64,000 bases of DNA from Mesorhizobium sp. B1-1-8. Its GTDB lineage: Bacteria > Pseudomonadota > Alphaproteobacteria > Rhizobiales > Rhizobiaceae. The stretch covers positions 186,001 through 250,000 of the forward strand of contig NZ_CP083956.1 in NCBI RefSeq assembly GCF_006442795.2, given 5' to 3'. A model generated the notes under the pieces. The model ran no database searches. It was not told where the DNA came from and was given only the letters and a program-made list of their open reading frames with translations. Each line of letters opens with the position of its first letter. Positions within the stretch are counted from its first letter, which is position 1. A program made the position numbers and the translations under genes. Below, one piece after another: positions 43,181-52,637 of this stretch.

Positions 43181-45088
43181 ATGGCGTCACGCTACCATGA
43201 GGTCTACGAGGGCTGGAAACGCGACCCCGTAGGGTTCTGGGCGGACGCCGCGAAGGCTATCGACTGGTACTCGCCCGCCGAAAGCGTCTTCGATGCGACA
43301 GAAGGCGTCTACGGGCGCTGGTTCACCGGCGCCTCCTGCAATACCTGCTTCAACGCCATCGATCGCCACGTGGCGGGCGGGCGCGCCGACCAGCCGGCGC
43401 TGATCCATGACAGCGCGATCACCGGGACGGTGCGGAAATTCACCTATGCCGAATTGAAGCGCGAGGTGGTCGCGCTGGCTTCGGTGCTCAGGCATCGCGG
43501 CATCGGCAAGGGCGATCGCGTCATCATCTACATGCCGATGGTGGCGGAAGCGGCCGTAGCCATGCTTGCCTCAGCCCGCATCGGCGCCGTGCATTCGGTG
43601 GTGTTCGGCGGCTTTGCCTCGCATGAGCTTGCCACCCGCATCGACGACGCCAGGCCGAAGCTGATCATCACCGCGTCCTGCGGCCTGGAGCCAGGCCGCG
43701 TGGTTGCCTACAAGCCGCTGCTCGACAAGGCGATCGCGATGTCGAAGCACAAGCCCGATGCCTGCCTCATCCTGCAGCGCGATCAATTGCGCTGCGAGAT
43801 GAAGGACAATTACGATTTCGACTACGCGGACGCCGTTGCCCGCGAGCGCGCCGCCGGCGCCAATGTCGACTGCGTGCCGGTGCTTGCCACCGACCCGCTC
43901 TATATCATCTACACCTCCGGCACGACCGGCCAGCCGAAGGGCATCGTGCGCGACAATGGCGGCCATATGGTCGCGCTGAAATGGACGATGGACAACGAGT
44001 TCGGCGTCAAGCCGGGCGAAGTGTTCTGGGCTGCCTCCGACGTCGGCTGGGTGGTCGGCCACTCCTACATCGTCTACGGCCCGCTGCTGCATGGCGCCAC
44101 CAGCGTGCTGTTCGAGGGCAAGCCGATCGGCACGCCGGACGCCGGCACCTACTGGCGGGTTATATCCGAGCACGGCGTGGTCGCGCTGTTCACCGCGCCG
44201 ACCGCCTTCCGCGCCATCAAGGGACAGGATCCGCGCGGCGAATTCGTGCCGAAATACGATCTGTCGAAATTCCGCACCCTTTTCCTTGCCGGCGAGCGCG
44301 CCGACCCCGAAACCATCAAATGGGCGGAGCAGAAGCTGAAGGTGCCGGTGATCGACCACTGGTGGCAGACCGAGACCGGTTCGCCGATGACCATCAATCC
44401 GGCCGGCCTTGGGCTGTTGCCGGTGAAATACGGCTCGCCCGGAGTGCCGATGCCCGGCTACGACATCCGCGTGCTCGACGATGCCGGCCATGAGGTGCCG
44501 CGCGGCACGCTCGGCAATGTCGTGGTCAAGCTGCCGCTGCCCGCCGGCTGCCTGCCGACGCTGTGGAATGCCGATGCCCGCTTCCGCCAGGCCTATCTCG
44601 AGGAGTTTCCCGGCTTCTACAAGACGGCCGATGCCGGCATGATCGACGAGGACGGCTACCTCTATGTCATGGCGCGCACCGACGACATCATCAATGTCGC
44701 CGGCCATCGGCTATCGACCGGCGCCATGGAGGAGGTTCTGGCGGCCCACCCGGATGTCGCCGAATGCGCCGTCGTCGGCATCGCCGACGCGATGAAGGGC
44801 CAGGTGCCGCTCGGCTTCGTCGTGCTCAATGCCGGTGTGTCGCGCGATGCCGGCGCGATCGAAAGCGAAGTGGTGGGGCTGGTGCGCGAGCGGATCGGCC
44901 CGGTCGCCGCCTTCAAGACGGTGGTGACCATCAAGCGGCTGCCCAAGACGCGCTCCGGCAAGATCCTGCGCGGCACGATGCAGAAGATCGCAGACAAGGA
45001 GGAATGGACCATGCCCGCGACCATCGACGATCCCGTGATCCTCGATGAGATCACCACGGCGCTCAAGGGACGTGGCATCGGGGTTTAA
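43181..45088 (+). CDS. prpE: Propionyl-CoA synthetase (acyl-CoA synthetase, PrpE type)
   Basis: This is an AMP-forming acyl-CoA synthetase of 635 residues that activates propionate, or acetate less well, to the CoA ester. It has the P-loop YTSGTTGQPKGIVRDNGGH, the PrpE-typical FWAASDVGWVVGHSYIVYGPLLHG, the DHWWQTETG motif and the catalytic C-terminal Lys in TRSGKILRGTM. The ATG at 43181 has GGGAGGAAG upstream. It is a single gene; a hairpin repeat follows at 45089. Confidence 0.92.
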   Translation: MASRYHEVYEGWKRDPVGFWADAAKAIDWYSPAESVFDATEGVYGRWFTGASCNTCFNAIDRHVAGGRADQPALIHDSAITGTVRKFTYAELKREVVALASVLRHRGIGKGDRVIIYMPMVAEAAVAMLASARIGAVHSVVFGGFASHELATRIDDARPKLIITASCGLEPGRVVAYKPLLDKAIAMSKHKPDACLILQRDQLRCEMKDNYDFDYADAVARERAAGANVDCVPVLATDPLYIIYTSGTTGQPKGIVRDNGGHMVALKWTMDNEFGVKPGEVFWAASDVGWVVGHSYIVYGPLLHGATSVLFEGKPIGTPDAGTYWRVISEHGVVALFTAPTAFRAIKGQDPRGEFVPKYDLSKFRTLFLAGERADPETIKWAEQKLKVPVIDHWWQTETGSPMTINPAGLGLLPVKYGSPGVPMPGYDIRVLDDAGHEVPRGTLGNVVVKLPLPAGCLPTLWNADARFRQAYLEEFPGFYKTADAGMIDEDGYLYVMARTDDIINVAGHRLSTGAMEEVLAAHPDVAECAVVGIADAMKGQVPLGFVVLNAGVSRDAGAIESEVVGLVRERIGPVAAFKTVVTIKRLPKTRSGKILRGTMQKIADKEEWTMPATIDDPVILDEITTALKGRGIGV

Positions 45089-45191
45089 AGCATGTCTCCC
45101 GAAAATGTGCAGCGGTTTCGGGATAAAGACATGCTTAAAATCGAAGACCTAAAGCAGGTCGCGTGAATCCTTTTTCACGCGACATGCTTTA
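45089..45191. repeat. Intergenic repeat with two hairpins after prpE
   Basis: The first half has outer arms AAGCATGTC and GACATGCTT at 45089-45136. The second has a perfect stem GTCGCGTGAA (45158-45167) and TTCACGCGAC (45174-45183) with flanking AAAGCA and TGCTTT extensions. Each can fold separately and the second could act as a terminator. The 45192-45317 stretch before the phosphatase gene shows nothing further. Confidence 0.7.
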
Positions 45192-45317
45192 GCTGCTTGA
45201 TCCGGTGTGGCGGTGTGAAGCGCCGGCCGGTGTGGAATTGTTGGCATCCGGCATGATATCGAGGCTTGGTCCACACCCTTGTGGCGCAATGCTTATCCGA
45301 GTACCGAGCCTCAAGAC

Positions 45318-46088
45318 GTGAGCCTTTTCCAGCGATCGAGACGAACCCGGGCCCTGCCGCGCGAGCGCCTGGTGATGGACATGCGGGACACGATTGTCTA
45401 CGCGGTCGGCGACGTGCATGGCTGCTATGACGAATTGCAGGCGCTGGAGCGGAAGATTGTCCTCGACGCGCTGCGGTTCCGCGGCCGCAAGATCATCATT
45501 ATGCTCGGCGACTATATCGATCGCGGGCCAAATTCGCGGCGTGTGGTCGAGCATCTCATGGCGCCGCCGCCGAGAGGTTTCCTGCGCATCTCATTGGCGG
45601 GAAACCACGAGATGATGATGCTGAACTATCTCGACGGCTATCTTTCGCGGCAATCCTGGCTGGGCGTTGGCGGACTGGAGACGCTGTTTTCCTACGGCGT
45701 CGATCCGGCGCGCCTGGAACACCTCTACGCTTCGAGCGAAGACGTCGACGACCGCATCCGCCAGGTTATTCCCGCCAGCCATGTCGGCTTCCTGCGCACG
45801 CTGCCGGTGATGGTGTGCTCGGAAAACTTCGTGTTCGTTCATGCCGGCATCAGACCCGGCATCGCGCTCGAGGCGCAGGACGAGGCCGACCTGCTCAACA
45901 TCCGCGAGGAGTTCTTCCAGGCCGCCCACCGGCTCGACCGGTGGGTGGTGCACGGCCACACTATCGTCGAGATTCCGAAGCTCGGCGGACGGGCGCTCGG
46001 CATCGACACCGGCGCCTTCCGGAGCGGACGGCTGACGGCGCTCAGGATCGTCGGCAAATATGGCCGGCTGCTATCGTCCCGAGACTGA
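45318..46088 (+). CDS. Metallophosphoesterase (serine/threonine phosphatase family)
   Basis: This cytoplasmic phosphoesterase of about 256 residues has the dinuclear metal motifs in order: GDVHGCYDEL, GDYIDRGPNS and GNHEMMML, then HAGIRPG and the late VVHGHTI. The family includes bacterial protein phosphatases and diadenosine tetraphosphatases. The start is uncertain: a GTG at 45318 gives the basic N-terminus (SLFQRSRRTRALPRERLVMD) seen in relatives, while ATG 45375 would be shorter. A terminator follows. Its place beside the exopolysaccharide genes may be accidental. Confidence 0.8.
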   Translation: MSLFQRSRRTRALPRERLVMDMRDTIVYAVGDVHGCYDELQALERKIVLDALRFRGRKIIIMLGDYIDRGPNSRRVVEHLMAPPPRGFLRISLAGNHEMMMLNYLDGYLSRQSWLGVGGLETLFSYGVDPARLEHLYASSEDVDDRIRQVIPASHVGFLRTLPVMVCSENFVFVHAGIRPGIALEAQDEADLLNIREEFFQAAHRLDRWVVHGHTIVEIPKLGGRALGIDTGAFRSGRLTALRIVGKYGRLLSSRD

Positions 46089-46112
46089 ACGCTGCGCTTT
46101 TCTAGCAGCGGT

Positions 46113-46136
46113 CCACCGTTTTCACGGAAACGGTGG
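46113..46136. terminator. Intrinsic terminator after the metallophosphoesterase gene
   Basis: CCACCGTTT (46113-46121) pairs with AAACGGTGG (46128-46136) around a 6-base loop, followed by AATTTCTTTGTTT on the rightward strand. It lies 24 bases after the stop codon. Confidence 0.75.
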
Positions 46137-46150
46137 AATTTCTTTGTTTG

Positions 46151-46216
46151 GCGCAATTCCGGAGGGCTACGGCGAAGGCGCCGAGCCTAACGTTTCACAC
46201 TTTGCCTGGAATTGCT
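46151..46216. repeat. Short palindromic repeat with AATTCC/GGAATT ends, second copy
   Basis: GCGCAATTCCGG and CCTGGAATTGCT are the ends. Read leftward, the unit begins AGCAATTCCAGG, as in the copy at 38872-38920. Its centre is longer and contains an extra GGCTCGGCGCCTTCGCCG-like hairpin. It lies between two convergent genes just downstream of exoP. Confidence 0.6.
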
Positions 46217-46227
46217 CTGGAACTGCT

Positions 46228-48609
46228 TCAGGCGGCCTGCTTGGTGCGTTGCTCCGACTTCTCCAGATAGTAGGTCGAATAGCGGTCGAAGAATTTTTCC
46301 GATCCGCCGAGCGAGCCGTATTTCGCCAGTTTCTTCAAATTGACCTTATTCAGCACCGCCCCGACGATCTTGTTCGCGATATAGGGTTCCGATTCGAGCA
46401 TGGAGCGCACCATGGCGCGCGGCGTGCGACCCCATTCGGTGACCAGCACGAAACCGTCGACCAGCGGTGCGAACGCCTTGGCGTCGACCACCGGGCCGAG
46501 CGGCGGCAGGTCGACGATGATATACTCGAACGTCTCCTTGGCGTTCTCGATGAAGCGCCGCATGCCGGCCGAACCGAGAAGCTCGCTGGTGTGCGAGAAC
46601 TGGCCGCGCAGCACGGCCGGGATGATCGCCAGCTTGGTCTGCCGGTCGACCTTGCCGACTGACTGCCAAGTCTGGCCGTTGACCACCGCTTCCATCAGCC
46701 CTTGCTCGGTTTCCATGCCGAGGCTGCGGCTGAGGCCAGGATTGCGCAAATCGCCGTCGATCAGCAATGTCTTGGCGCCGTTGGCGGCCAGCAATCCGGC
46801 AAGGTTTGCCGCTACCGTCGACTTGCCCTCGCCGGGCAGCACGGAGATGACGCCGATGACCCGGCTGCCCTGGTCTTCCATCACCACGTCGAAGGCGATC
46901 TTGGCGTTGCGCAGCGTCTCGGCGAACATTGAGGCCGGCGCATCGATGCTGACCCGCATTCGCGCCCGTTTTTCGGCGGCCGACAGGCTGGCGACCTTGG
47001 CGTCGACCGGCACGTCGTCAGGCTTTTCGTCCTTGACCTTGCCGCCGCCGATCGTCGGCAGGTAGCCGAGGAATTTCAGCCCGACGCGGTCGCGAACGTC
47101 CTCGCCCGTCCTGAAGAAGCGCTCGTTGAATTCGTTCAGCCCGCCGCAGCCGGCGCCGAGCATCAGACCGAGCACCAGCGACAGAGCGAGCACCCGCAAG
47201 GTGCGCGGGCTCGACGCCGAAAGCGGCATCGTCGCATCGGAGATGATGCGGACCTTGCCGACCGGGAAAGTCTGCTGCTGCGAGGCTTCCTCATAACGGC
47301 TGAGGAAGGTCTGGTAGAGCGTGGTGAGCGCCTGTGCCTGCTGGTCGAGCTCCTTCAGCTTCACCTGCGACTGGTTGTCGATCGAGCTCTTGCCGGCGGC
47401 AGTGGCGATCTTCTCCCGCAGCGCGGTTTCGCGCGCCTGCGCCACCTCGTAGTCGTTGCGATAGCTTTCGGTGAGCTGCTTCAGCTGTCCGAAGATCTGC
47501 GCCGACACGTCGGCCTTCTCCTTGGCGAGCGCCACTGCCTGGGGGTGGTCCTTGCCGAAATTCGCCTCGATATCCTGCAGCCGCTTGGTGACGGCGAGAT
47601 AGCGGGTCTTGAGCGCTATGATGACCGAGCTGCTCGGCTGATCGGACGCGATGGCCGAATCGTTGAAGGCGCTTTCAGAGCCGCTGTCGACGATCGCCTT
47701 GTACTGCTGGTAGCGGGCGCTGGCGCGTGCCGTGTCGGCCTGCGCGACGATGAGCTGGGCGTTGAGATCGGAAAGCTGCTTGTCGCTCAGCAACTGGCCC
47801 TCGCTGTTGGCCGAGAGGCCGTGCTCGGCCCGGAATTTCTCCACCGCCAGCGAGGCCGCCTGCGAGCTTTCACGCAACTCGGTCAGCCTGCCCTGCAGCC
47901 AGACTGCGGCGCGCTCGGTTGCGTCGAAGCTGGCGTTGAGCTGATCGGCGAGATAGGCGTCGCTATAGGCCTTGGTGATGGCTGTTGCGAGCTCGGGATT
48001 TGTCGACTGATACGCGATCGAAATCACATAGGAGCGGCCGTTGCGCTGCGCCTGAATTTCGTTCTGCAGCTTGAGCACCGCATAGTCATGAGTCGCCGTC
48101 TTGATCATCGCCGCGCGCGTCGCGGCGTCGACATTTTCCATGCCGGGGATGACGTCGTCGGAACCGCTGCGGAAAAAACCGAACACGCCACGCAGGAAAC
48201 CGACGCCCTGGGCCAAAGCCGATTGCGGCGGGTTCATGAAATCCTGGTTCTGATCGAGCTTCAGCTTGTCGACCACCACCGATGCCAGACGCGCGGAATT
48301 GAGAATCTCGATCTGACTGAGAAGAGCTGCGTCGTTCTGCATGGTGACGGATGCCGCCGAAATGTCGTCGACCACCTTGTTCAGACCCTCGTCGATCAGC
48401 ACAGCGGCGAACGACGTGTATTGCTTGGGTGTTGTCTGCAGATAGATCACGCCCAGGAAGAGGCCGATGATGGCGCAGACCGCCACCACCTTGGCCTGCC
48501 GGGCCGCCATGCCAAGCAGACGCTCGACATCGATGAAGTCTTCACCCTTTTCCTGATCGGTACTGGGCAATGGCATCCTCTTGTCGAGGGGGAAGTTGGC
48601 ATAGTTCAT
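46228..48609 (-). CDS. exoP: Exopolysaccharide chain-length / export protein ExoP (Wzz-BY-kinase)
   Basis: This inner-membrane polysaccharide co-polymerase of 793 residues has an N-terminal Wzz domain with a transmembrane helix near residue 45, a long periplasmic coiled-coil region (about 200-430), a second helix near 475 and a cytoplasmic bacterial tyrosine-kinase domain. Walker A is VLPGEGKSTVAANLAG with LLIDGDLRNPGL after it, and VDLPPLGPVVDA follows. The C-terminal tail has Tyr residues (KYGSLGGSEKFFDRYSTYYL) for autophosphorylation. In Sinorhizobium ExoP controls succinoglycan chain length. exoN and further exo genes follow upstream on the same strand. Confidence 0.93.
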   Translation of the reverse strand: MNYANFPLDKRMPLPSTDQEKGEDFIDVERLLGMAARQAKVVAVCAIIGLFLGVIYLQTTPKQYTSFAAVLIDEGLNKVVDDISAASVTMQNDAALLSQIEILNSARLASVVVDKLKLDQNQDFMNPPQSALAQGVGFLRGVFGFFRSGSDDVIPGMENVDAATRAAMIKTATHDYAVLKLQNEIQAQRNGRSYVISIAYQSTNPELATAITKAYSDAYLADQLNASFDATERAAVWLQGRLTELRESSQAASLAVEKFRAEHGLSANSEGQLLSDKQLSDLNAQLIVAQADTARASARYQQYKAIVDSGSESAFNDSAIASDQPSSSVIIALKTRYLAVTKRLQDIEANFGKDHPQAVALAKEKADVSAQIFGQLKQLTESYRNDYEVAQARETALREKIATAAGKSSIDNQSQVKLKELDQQAQALTTLYQTFLSRYEEASQQQTFPVGKVRIISDATMPLSASSPRTLRVLALSLVLGLMLGAGCGGLNEFNERFFRTGEDVRDRVGLKFLGYLPTIGGGKVKDEKPDDVPVDAKVASLSAAEKRARMRVSIDAPASMFAETLRNAKIAFDVVMEDQGSRVIGVISVLPGEGKSTVAANLAGLLAANGAKTLLIDGDLRNPGLSRSLGMETEQGLMEAVVNGQTWQSVGKVDRQTKLAIIPAVLRGQFSHTSELLGSAGMRRFIENAKETFEYIIVDLPPLGPVVDAKAFAPLVDGFVLVTEWGRTPRAMVRSMLESEPYIANKIVGAVLNKVNLKKLAKYGSLGGSEKFFDRYSTYYLEKSEQRTKQAA

Positions 48610-48776
48610 CTTCGGTCCAATTCCAGGTTGCAGGCGCTACCGGCCTTCGAAAAGTGGCGTCGTTACCAGAAGAGACCACGCAACATTCATGCCGGAACGC
48701 GCGGACCCATGAGGGCCACGCGCCGGGGCGGCTGTTGCGCCATCGCGATTTCGCATATGCACCCAAAAGATGGGCA

Positions 48777-49673
48777 TTATGCGGCTACTTCCCGGCGCTC
48801 ATGCGACCGGACGAATTGCTGCAGCATCTCGAAGACAGGTCCCTTCATGTCGTCGCGTGCCAGGGCAAAGGCGATGGTGGCCTCGATGAAGCCGGTCTTG
48901 GAGCCGCAGTCGAACATACGGCCGCTGAACGGCTGGGCGTAGAAGGCCTGGCTCTGCGCGAGGCGGACCATGGCATCGGTAAGCTGGATTTCATTGCCTG
49001 CGCCACGCTGCTGGTTGCCGAGCAGGGCGAAGATTTCCGGCTGCAAGACGTAGCGGCCGTTGATGTAGAAGTTCGACGGCGCATTGGCGGGGGCCGGCTT
49101 TTCGACCATCGCCGTCACCTCGAAACCGGAACCGACCTCGGCGCCGCGGCCGACAATGCCGTAGCTGCTGGTCTCGGAGGGGTCGCAACGCTCGACGGCG
49201 ATGACGTTGCCGCCGGTCCGCTGGTAGAGGTCGACCGTTTCGGCTAGGCATCCCGGCGCGCCGAACGACACCATGTCGGGAAGCAAAAGCGCGAACGGCT
49301 CGTTGCCGATCACCTCGCGCGCGCACCATACGGCATGGCCGAGCCCCAGCGGCGACTGCTGGCGGATGAAGCTGGTGGCGCCGGCCACGGGCAAAAGGTC
49401 CTCCAGCGATTCGAGCTGCGCCCTCTTGCCGGCCTGCTCGAGCGTTCCGATCAATTCAGGATGCAGGTCGAAATAGTCCTCGATGACCGCCTTGTTGCGG
49501 CCGGTGACGAAGACGATGTGCTCGATGCCGGCCTCGAATGCCTCGTCCACGGCATATTGCACGACGGGCCTGTCGACGACGGGAAGCATTTCCTTCGGCA
49601 TCGACTTGGTCGCCGGCAGGAACCGCGTTCCGAGCCCCGCCACCGGTATGACTGCCTTCCTGACTTTCTGCAT
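48777..49673 (-). CDS. exoN: UTP--glucose-1-phosphate uridylyltransferase
   Basis: This enzyme makes UDP-glucose, the main sugar donor for the repeat unit. The 298-residue product has the nucleotidyltransferase signature [23 protein letters not shown] near its start and [21 protein letters not shown] further on. The family symbol is galU; exoN is used because it lies between exoP and exoO exactly as in the Sinorhizobium cluster. The ATG at 49673 follows a GAAGGA sequence. A second copy of galU may exist elsewhere in the genome. Confidence 0.93.
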   Translation of the reverse strand: MQKVRKAVIPVAGLGTRFLPATKSMPKEMLPVVDRPVVQYAVDEAFEAGIEHIVFVTGRNKAVIEDYFDLHPELIGTLEQAGKRAQLESLEDLLPVAGATSFIRQQSPLGLGHAVWCAREVIGNEPFALLLPDMVSFGAPGCLAETVDLYQRTGGNVIAVERCDPSETSSYGIVGRGAEVGSGFEVTAMVEKPAPANAPSNFYINGRYVLQPEIFALLGNQQRGAGNEIQLTDAMVRLAQSQAFYAQPFSGRMFDCGSKTGFIEATIAFALARDDMKGPVFEMLQQFVRSHERREVAA

Positions 49674-49747
49674 CGCGTAATCCTTCTGAGGAGATCGATT
49701 TTTAGCTAAAGCTGGCTATGAAAAATCATTCCATGTGCCCGCATGCT

Positions 49748-50698
49748 TCACCTCCCCGTCCCCACGGCAAACTGTGCCGCAACCCTTTTGAGCCGGACCG
49801 CGATCGGCATCGACATATGCCTGACCGCGGCCGGATCGCTGAGCGCCGTGCGTATCGCCTTGAGCGGCGCGCGCGCCTTGATGTGCTGGACCAGCGACAG
49901 GAATGACGCCGCCTTGCGCAGGCTGCGGCCGCGCCTCGCAAAGGCGGCCCTGGCCCGGTCGTCCATGGGATGCACCGCGGCGAAAGCCGCGTCGGCGCTC
50001 GCCATCGCCTCGACATGATGCAATTCGAGCACGCGCGAGATCGAGCCGGTGCGGATATGATAGACGTAGCCGGTGGTCGGCTCGACCACGCAGCGGCCGC
50101 CCCTGGCCAGCGCGCTCGCCAGCAAGATGTAGTCTTCGCCGATGCGCAAATTCTCGTCGTAGCGAAGCGCGTTTTCGTTCAGGAACCGGCGCTGGAAGAC
50201 GGGCTTCAGATAGCCGAGGTTGAAGCGCGATTCGAAGACGACGTTGCCGGCGATGTAGTCGGCGAGCGAGATCTCGCGCAGCGCTTCCAGATAGCCGGCG
50301 GGGAACATCATGTCCTCGGGCGTGCCGTCCTCGCGCACGACCTGGACATTGTCGACCGCGATCTGGGCATCCGCCTTTTCGGCCCGTGCGATCATCGCGG
50401 CCAGCCGGCCGGGCAAGACCGCATCGTCGGAATCGAGCACCGCCACCCAGCGGCCGCGGGCAGCATCGAGGCCGGCATTCCTGGCCCCGCCGGGACCGCG
50501 GTTGGCGGGCAGCGCGATCAGCTTGACGACATCCTCGGGATAAGAGCGTGCGACGTCGAGCGTGCGGTCGCGCGACTGGTCGTCGACGACGATGATCTCG
50601 ACGCTGACGTCGCGCTGCGCCATCGCGCTGGCGATCGCCCGGTCGAGGGTCGCCTCGGCGTTGTAGGCGGCGATGACGAAGCTGACGTCAGGCTGCAC
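49748..50698 (-). CDS. exoO: Glycosyltransferase family 2 (ExoO-like)
   Basis: This GT-A fold glycosyltransferase has 316 residues. It opens with VSFVIAAYNAEATLDRAIASA, has the metal-binding pair in VAVLDSDDAVLP, and carries the helical C-terminal region expected of ExoO. Its start is a GTG at 50698 that overlaps the end of the upstream gene by 11 bases, so translation is coupled. In succinoglycan synthesis ExoO adds a glucose in the middle of the repeat; the link made here may differ. Confidence 0.86.
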   Translation of the reverse strand: MQPDVSFVIAAYNAEATLDRAIASAMAQRDVSVEIIVVDDQSRDRTLDVARSYPEDVVKLIALPANRGPGGARNAGLDAARGRWVAVLDSDDAVLPGRLAAMIARAEKADAQIAVDNVQVVREDGTPEDMMFPAGYLEALREISLADYIAGNVVFESRFNLGYLKPVFQRRFLNENALRYDENLRIGEDYILLASALARGGRCVVEPTTGYVYHIRTGSISRVLELHHVEAMASADAAFAAVHPMDDRARAAFARRGRSLRKAASFLSLVQHIKARAPLKAIRTALSDPAAVRHMSMPIAVRLKRVAAQFAVGTGR

Positions 50699-51626
50699 GC
50701 TTGTCCCCTTGCTGCGAGGTGAGGCCGTATTGGCGGATTTCGCGGACGCCGACCAAACCGCTGACGACACCAACATGCATAATGCCGCGCAGCACGCTGC
50801 GGTTCCGTCGGACCGGGCTGATCGCCGTCAAAACCGCCATGCCGAAGCAATAGGCCGCCTTGGCGGAAGCGAGACCGATCTGGCCGGCACGGCGCACGCC
50901 GCCGGCATCGCGTCCGATCAGGTGGCCATGCGTCTGGCCGAAGCGGAAGCGGCGCCGGCGCAGCCAGTCGAATGCCGCCCTGGCACGCGGCACCACCTCC
51001 TCGACAAAGGCGTCGGGCGCAAAGGCGATGCGCCCGCCCGCCTTGACCATATTGTCGAAGAATTCGGTGTCTTCGCCGCCCGTCTGGCCGCGCGCCAGGC
51101 TGAAGCGCCGGTTGCGCAAGCTTGCGTCGGCCATGTTGAGCAGCACGTTGCAGGTGTAGCCGGCGCGGATCTCGCCCCCCACCCAGACCGGCAAGGTCGA
51201 ATGGAAATCGCCCTTGCGCATCCAGTCGGGCGCGTCGGCGCGGTAGCGTGCCCTGACCGGTCCGAGCACGGCGGGCGCCCCTGTTTCGTCCGCGGTCGCC
51301 GCCAGTTCGACAAGCCAGGCGGGAGAAGCCGTCTCGTCATCGTCGATGAAGGCGACGAAGTCCGACACGCTGGCGTCGAGACAGGCATTGCGGGCGATCG
51401 AAATGTTGCGCGCCGGCGCATGGCGATAGCGGACGGGCAACTTCAGCTCCTGCGCCAACGCCTTCACCTGAGAATGCGCCGTCGGCTCGTCATCATTGTC
51501 GGCGACGACTATGCCGATTTCGAATCCCTCGGGCGTCTCCAGCGCGGCGATGGAACGCAGCGTGTCGGCAAGCTCCGGCCGCCGGAACGTGCAGATGCAG
51601 ATGTCGATGGAGCGGCCCGTCATCAT
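50688..51626 (-). CDS. exoM: Glycosyltransferase family 2 (ExoM-like)
   Basis: This is a 312-residue GT-A enzyme. It begins MMTGRSIDICICTFRRPELA, has the DDDE motif in AFIDDDETASPAWL and a later GGEDTEFF acceptor-site motif. The start at 51626 overlaps the stop of the preceding exoA-like gene by an ATGA. In Sinorhizobium ExoM adds the fourth sugar of the succinoglycan repeat; the position and sequence agree with that role. Confidence 0.87.
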   Translation of the reverse strand: MMTGRSIDICICTFRRPELADTLRSIAALETPEGFEIGIVVADNDDEPTAHSQVKALAQELKLPVRYRHAPARNISIARNACLDASVSDFVAFIDDDETASPAWLVELAATADETGAPAVLGPVRARYRADAPDWMRKGDFHSTLPVWVGGEIRAGYTCNVLLNMADASLRNRRFSLARGQTGGEDTEFFDNMVKAGGRIAFAPDAFVEEVVPRARAAFDWLRRRRFRFGQTHGHLIGRDAGGVRRAGQIGLASAKAAYCFGMAVLTAISPVRRNRSVLRGIMHVGVVSGLVGVREIRQYGLTSQQGDKRAA

Positions 51627-52636
51627 GCCACCCCGCGCCGCGCTCTGGGCGTCAGCAGCTGCAGCCAGAAGCCGACCGACCAGCCGAAATGCATAACCAT
51701 CGCGGAAACGCCGGCCAGCGCTATGCCCGCATTGGCCTGGCGTATCGCCGTCACGACGCCGTAGCCGAGGCACACTGCCGCCCACAGCAGGAAAGGCACC
51801 GCCGCCAGCCAGTGGGCGAAGGAGAAGAGCGCGAGCAGCACCACGGGGGCGACCAGCAGCGGGATCATCTGTCTGATCTTCGGCAGCATGCGGTGCTTCA
51901 GCACGTTCTTGGCGCGGCCGCGGCCATAGCCGAGATACTGGAAATAAAGGCTCTTCAGCGAGGAGCGCGGATAATAGACCATCTGCGTCTTGCCGCTCAT
52001 CCAGATGCGGTAGCCGGCCCGCCGCAGGCGATAGTCGAGCTCGGCGTCCTCGTTGTGGCTGAAGGTCTCGTCATAGCCGCCCACGGCCCGGAAGGCGTCG
52101 ATGCGCATCAGCGCATGATGGCCGTGGTCGACCCATTCGCCGGCCGACAAATGCCGGTGCTTGGAACCGCCGGTGCCGAGCTTGGAATTCTGCGCCGCGG
52201 CGACAGCCTTCTGCACGGCGCCGGTGCCGCTGGTCAGCATAGAGACGACCACCGAATCCGCGCCCGTCGCCAGCGCCTCCTCGACCAGCCTGTCGCAATA
52301 ATCGGCGGGATAGCCGCCATGCGCGTCGATGCGGATGAGATAGTCCGCGCCATCGCCGAACGCTGCGACCGCGAGGTTGATCGCTGCGCTCTGGATGCGC
52401 TTCGGGTTGGCGAGCAGCGCGACCTGCGCATCTTGCGCCGCGACCTTTTCGACGATGGCTTGCGTGCCGTCGGTGCTGCCGCCGTCGGCAACGACGATGC
52501 GGGCGCCGAGCCGTGCCGCGGCCGGCCGCAATTGTTCGAGCAGCGTGCCGATATGGGCGGCCTCGTTGAGGCAGGGAATGACGATCAGGCTCGATGCCGG
52601 TGTCTGCGTCATAGGCGCGTGCGTATCCTCGGTCAT
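51623..52636 (-). CDS. exoA: Glycosyltransferase family 2 (ExoA-like)
   Basis: This membrane-linked GT-A enzyme has 337 residues. The N-terminal domain has LIVIPCLNEAAHIGTLLEQL, VADGGSTDGT, a metal pair in IRIDAHGGYP and the acceptor-side HNEDAELDYRLR. Two or three hydrophobic segments occupy the C-terminal 90 residues. ExoA in Sinorhizobium transfers the first glucose onto the lipid-linked galactose. The ATG at 52636 follows the exoL stop by one base. Confidence 0.88.
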   Translation of the reverse strand: MTEDTHAPMTQTPASSLIVIPCLNEAAHIGTLLEQLRPAAARLGARIVVADGGSTDGTQAIVEKVAAQDAQVALLANPKRIQSAAINLAVAAFGDGADYLIRIDAHGGYPADYCDRLVEEALATGADSVVVSMLTSGTGAVQKAVAAAQNSKLGTGGSKHRHLSAGEWVDHGHHALMRIDAFRAVGGYDETFSHNEDAELDYRLRRAGYRIWMSGKTQMVYYPRSSLKSLYFQYLGYGRGRAKNVLKHRMLPKIRQMIPLLVAPVVLLALFSFAHWLAAVPFLLWAAVCLGYGVVTAIRQANAGIALAGVSAMVMHFGWSVGFWLQLLTPRARRGVA

Positions 52637-52637
52637 G

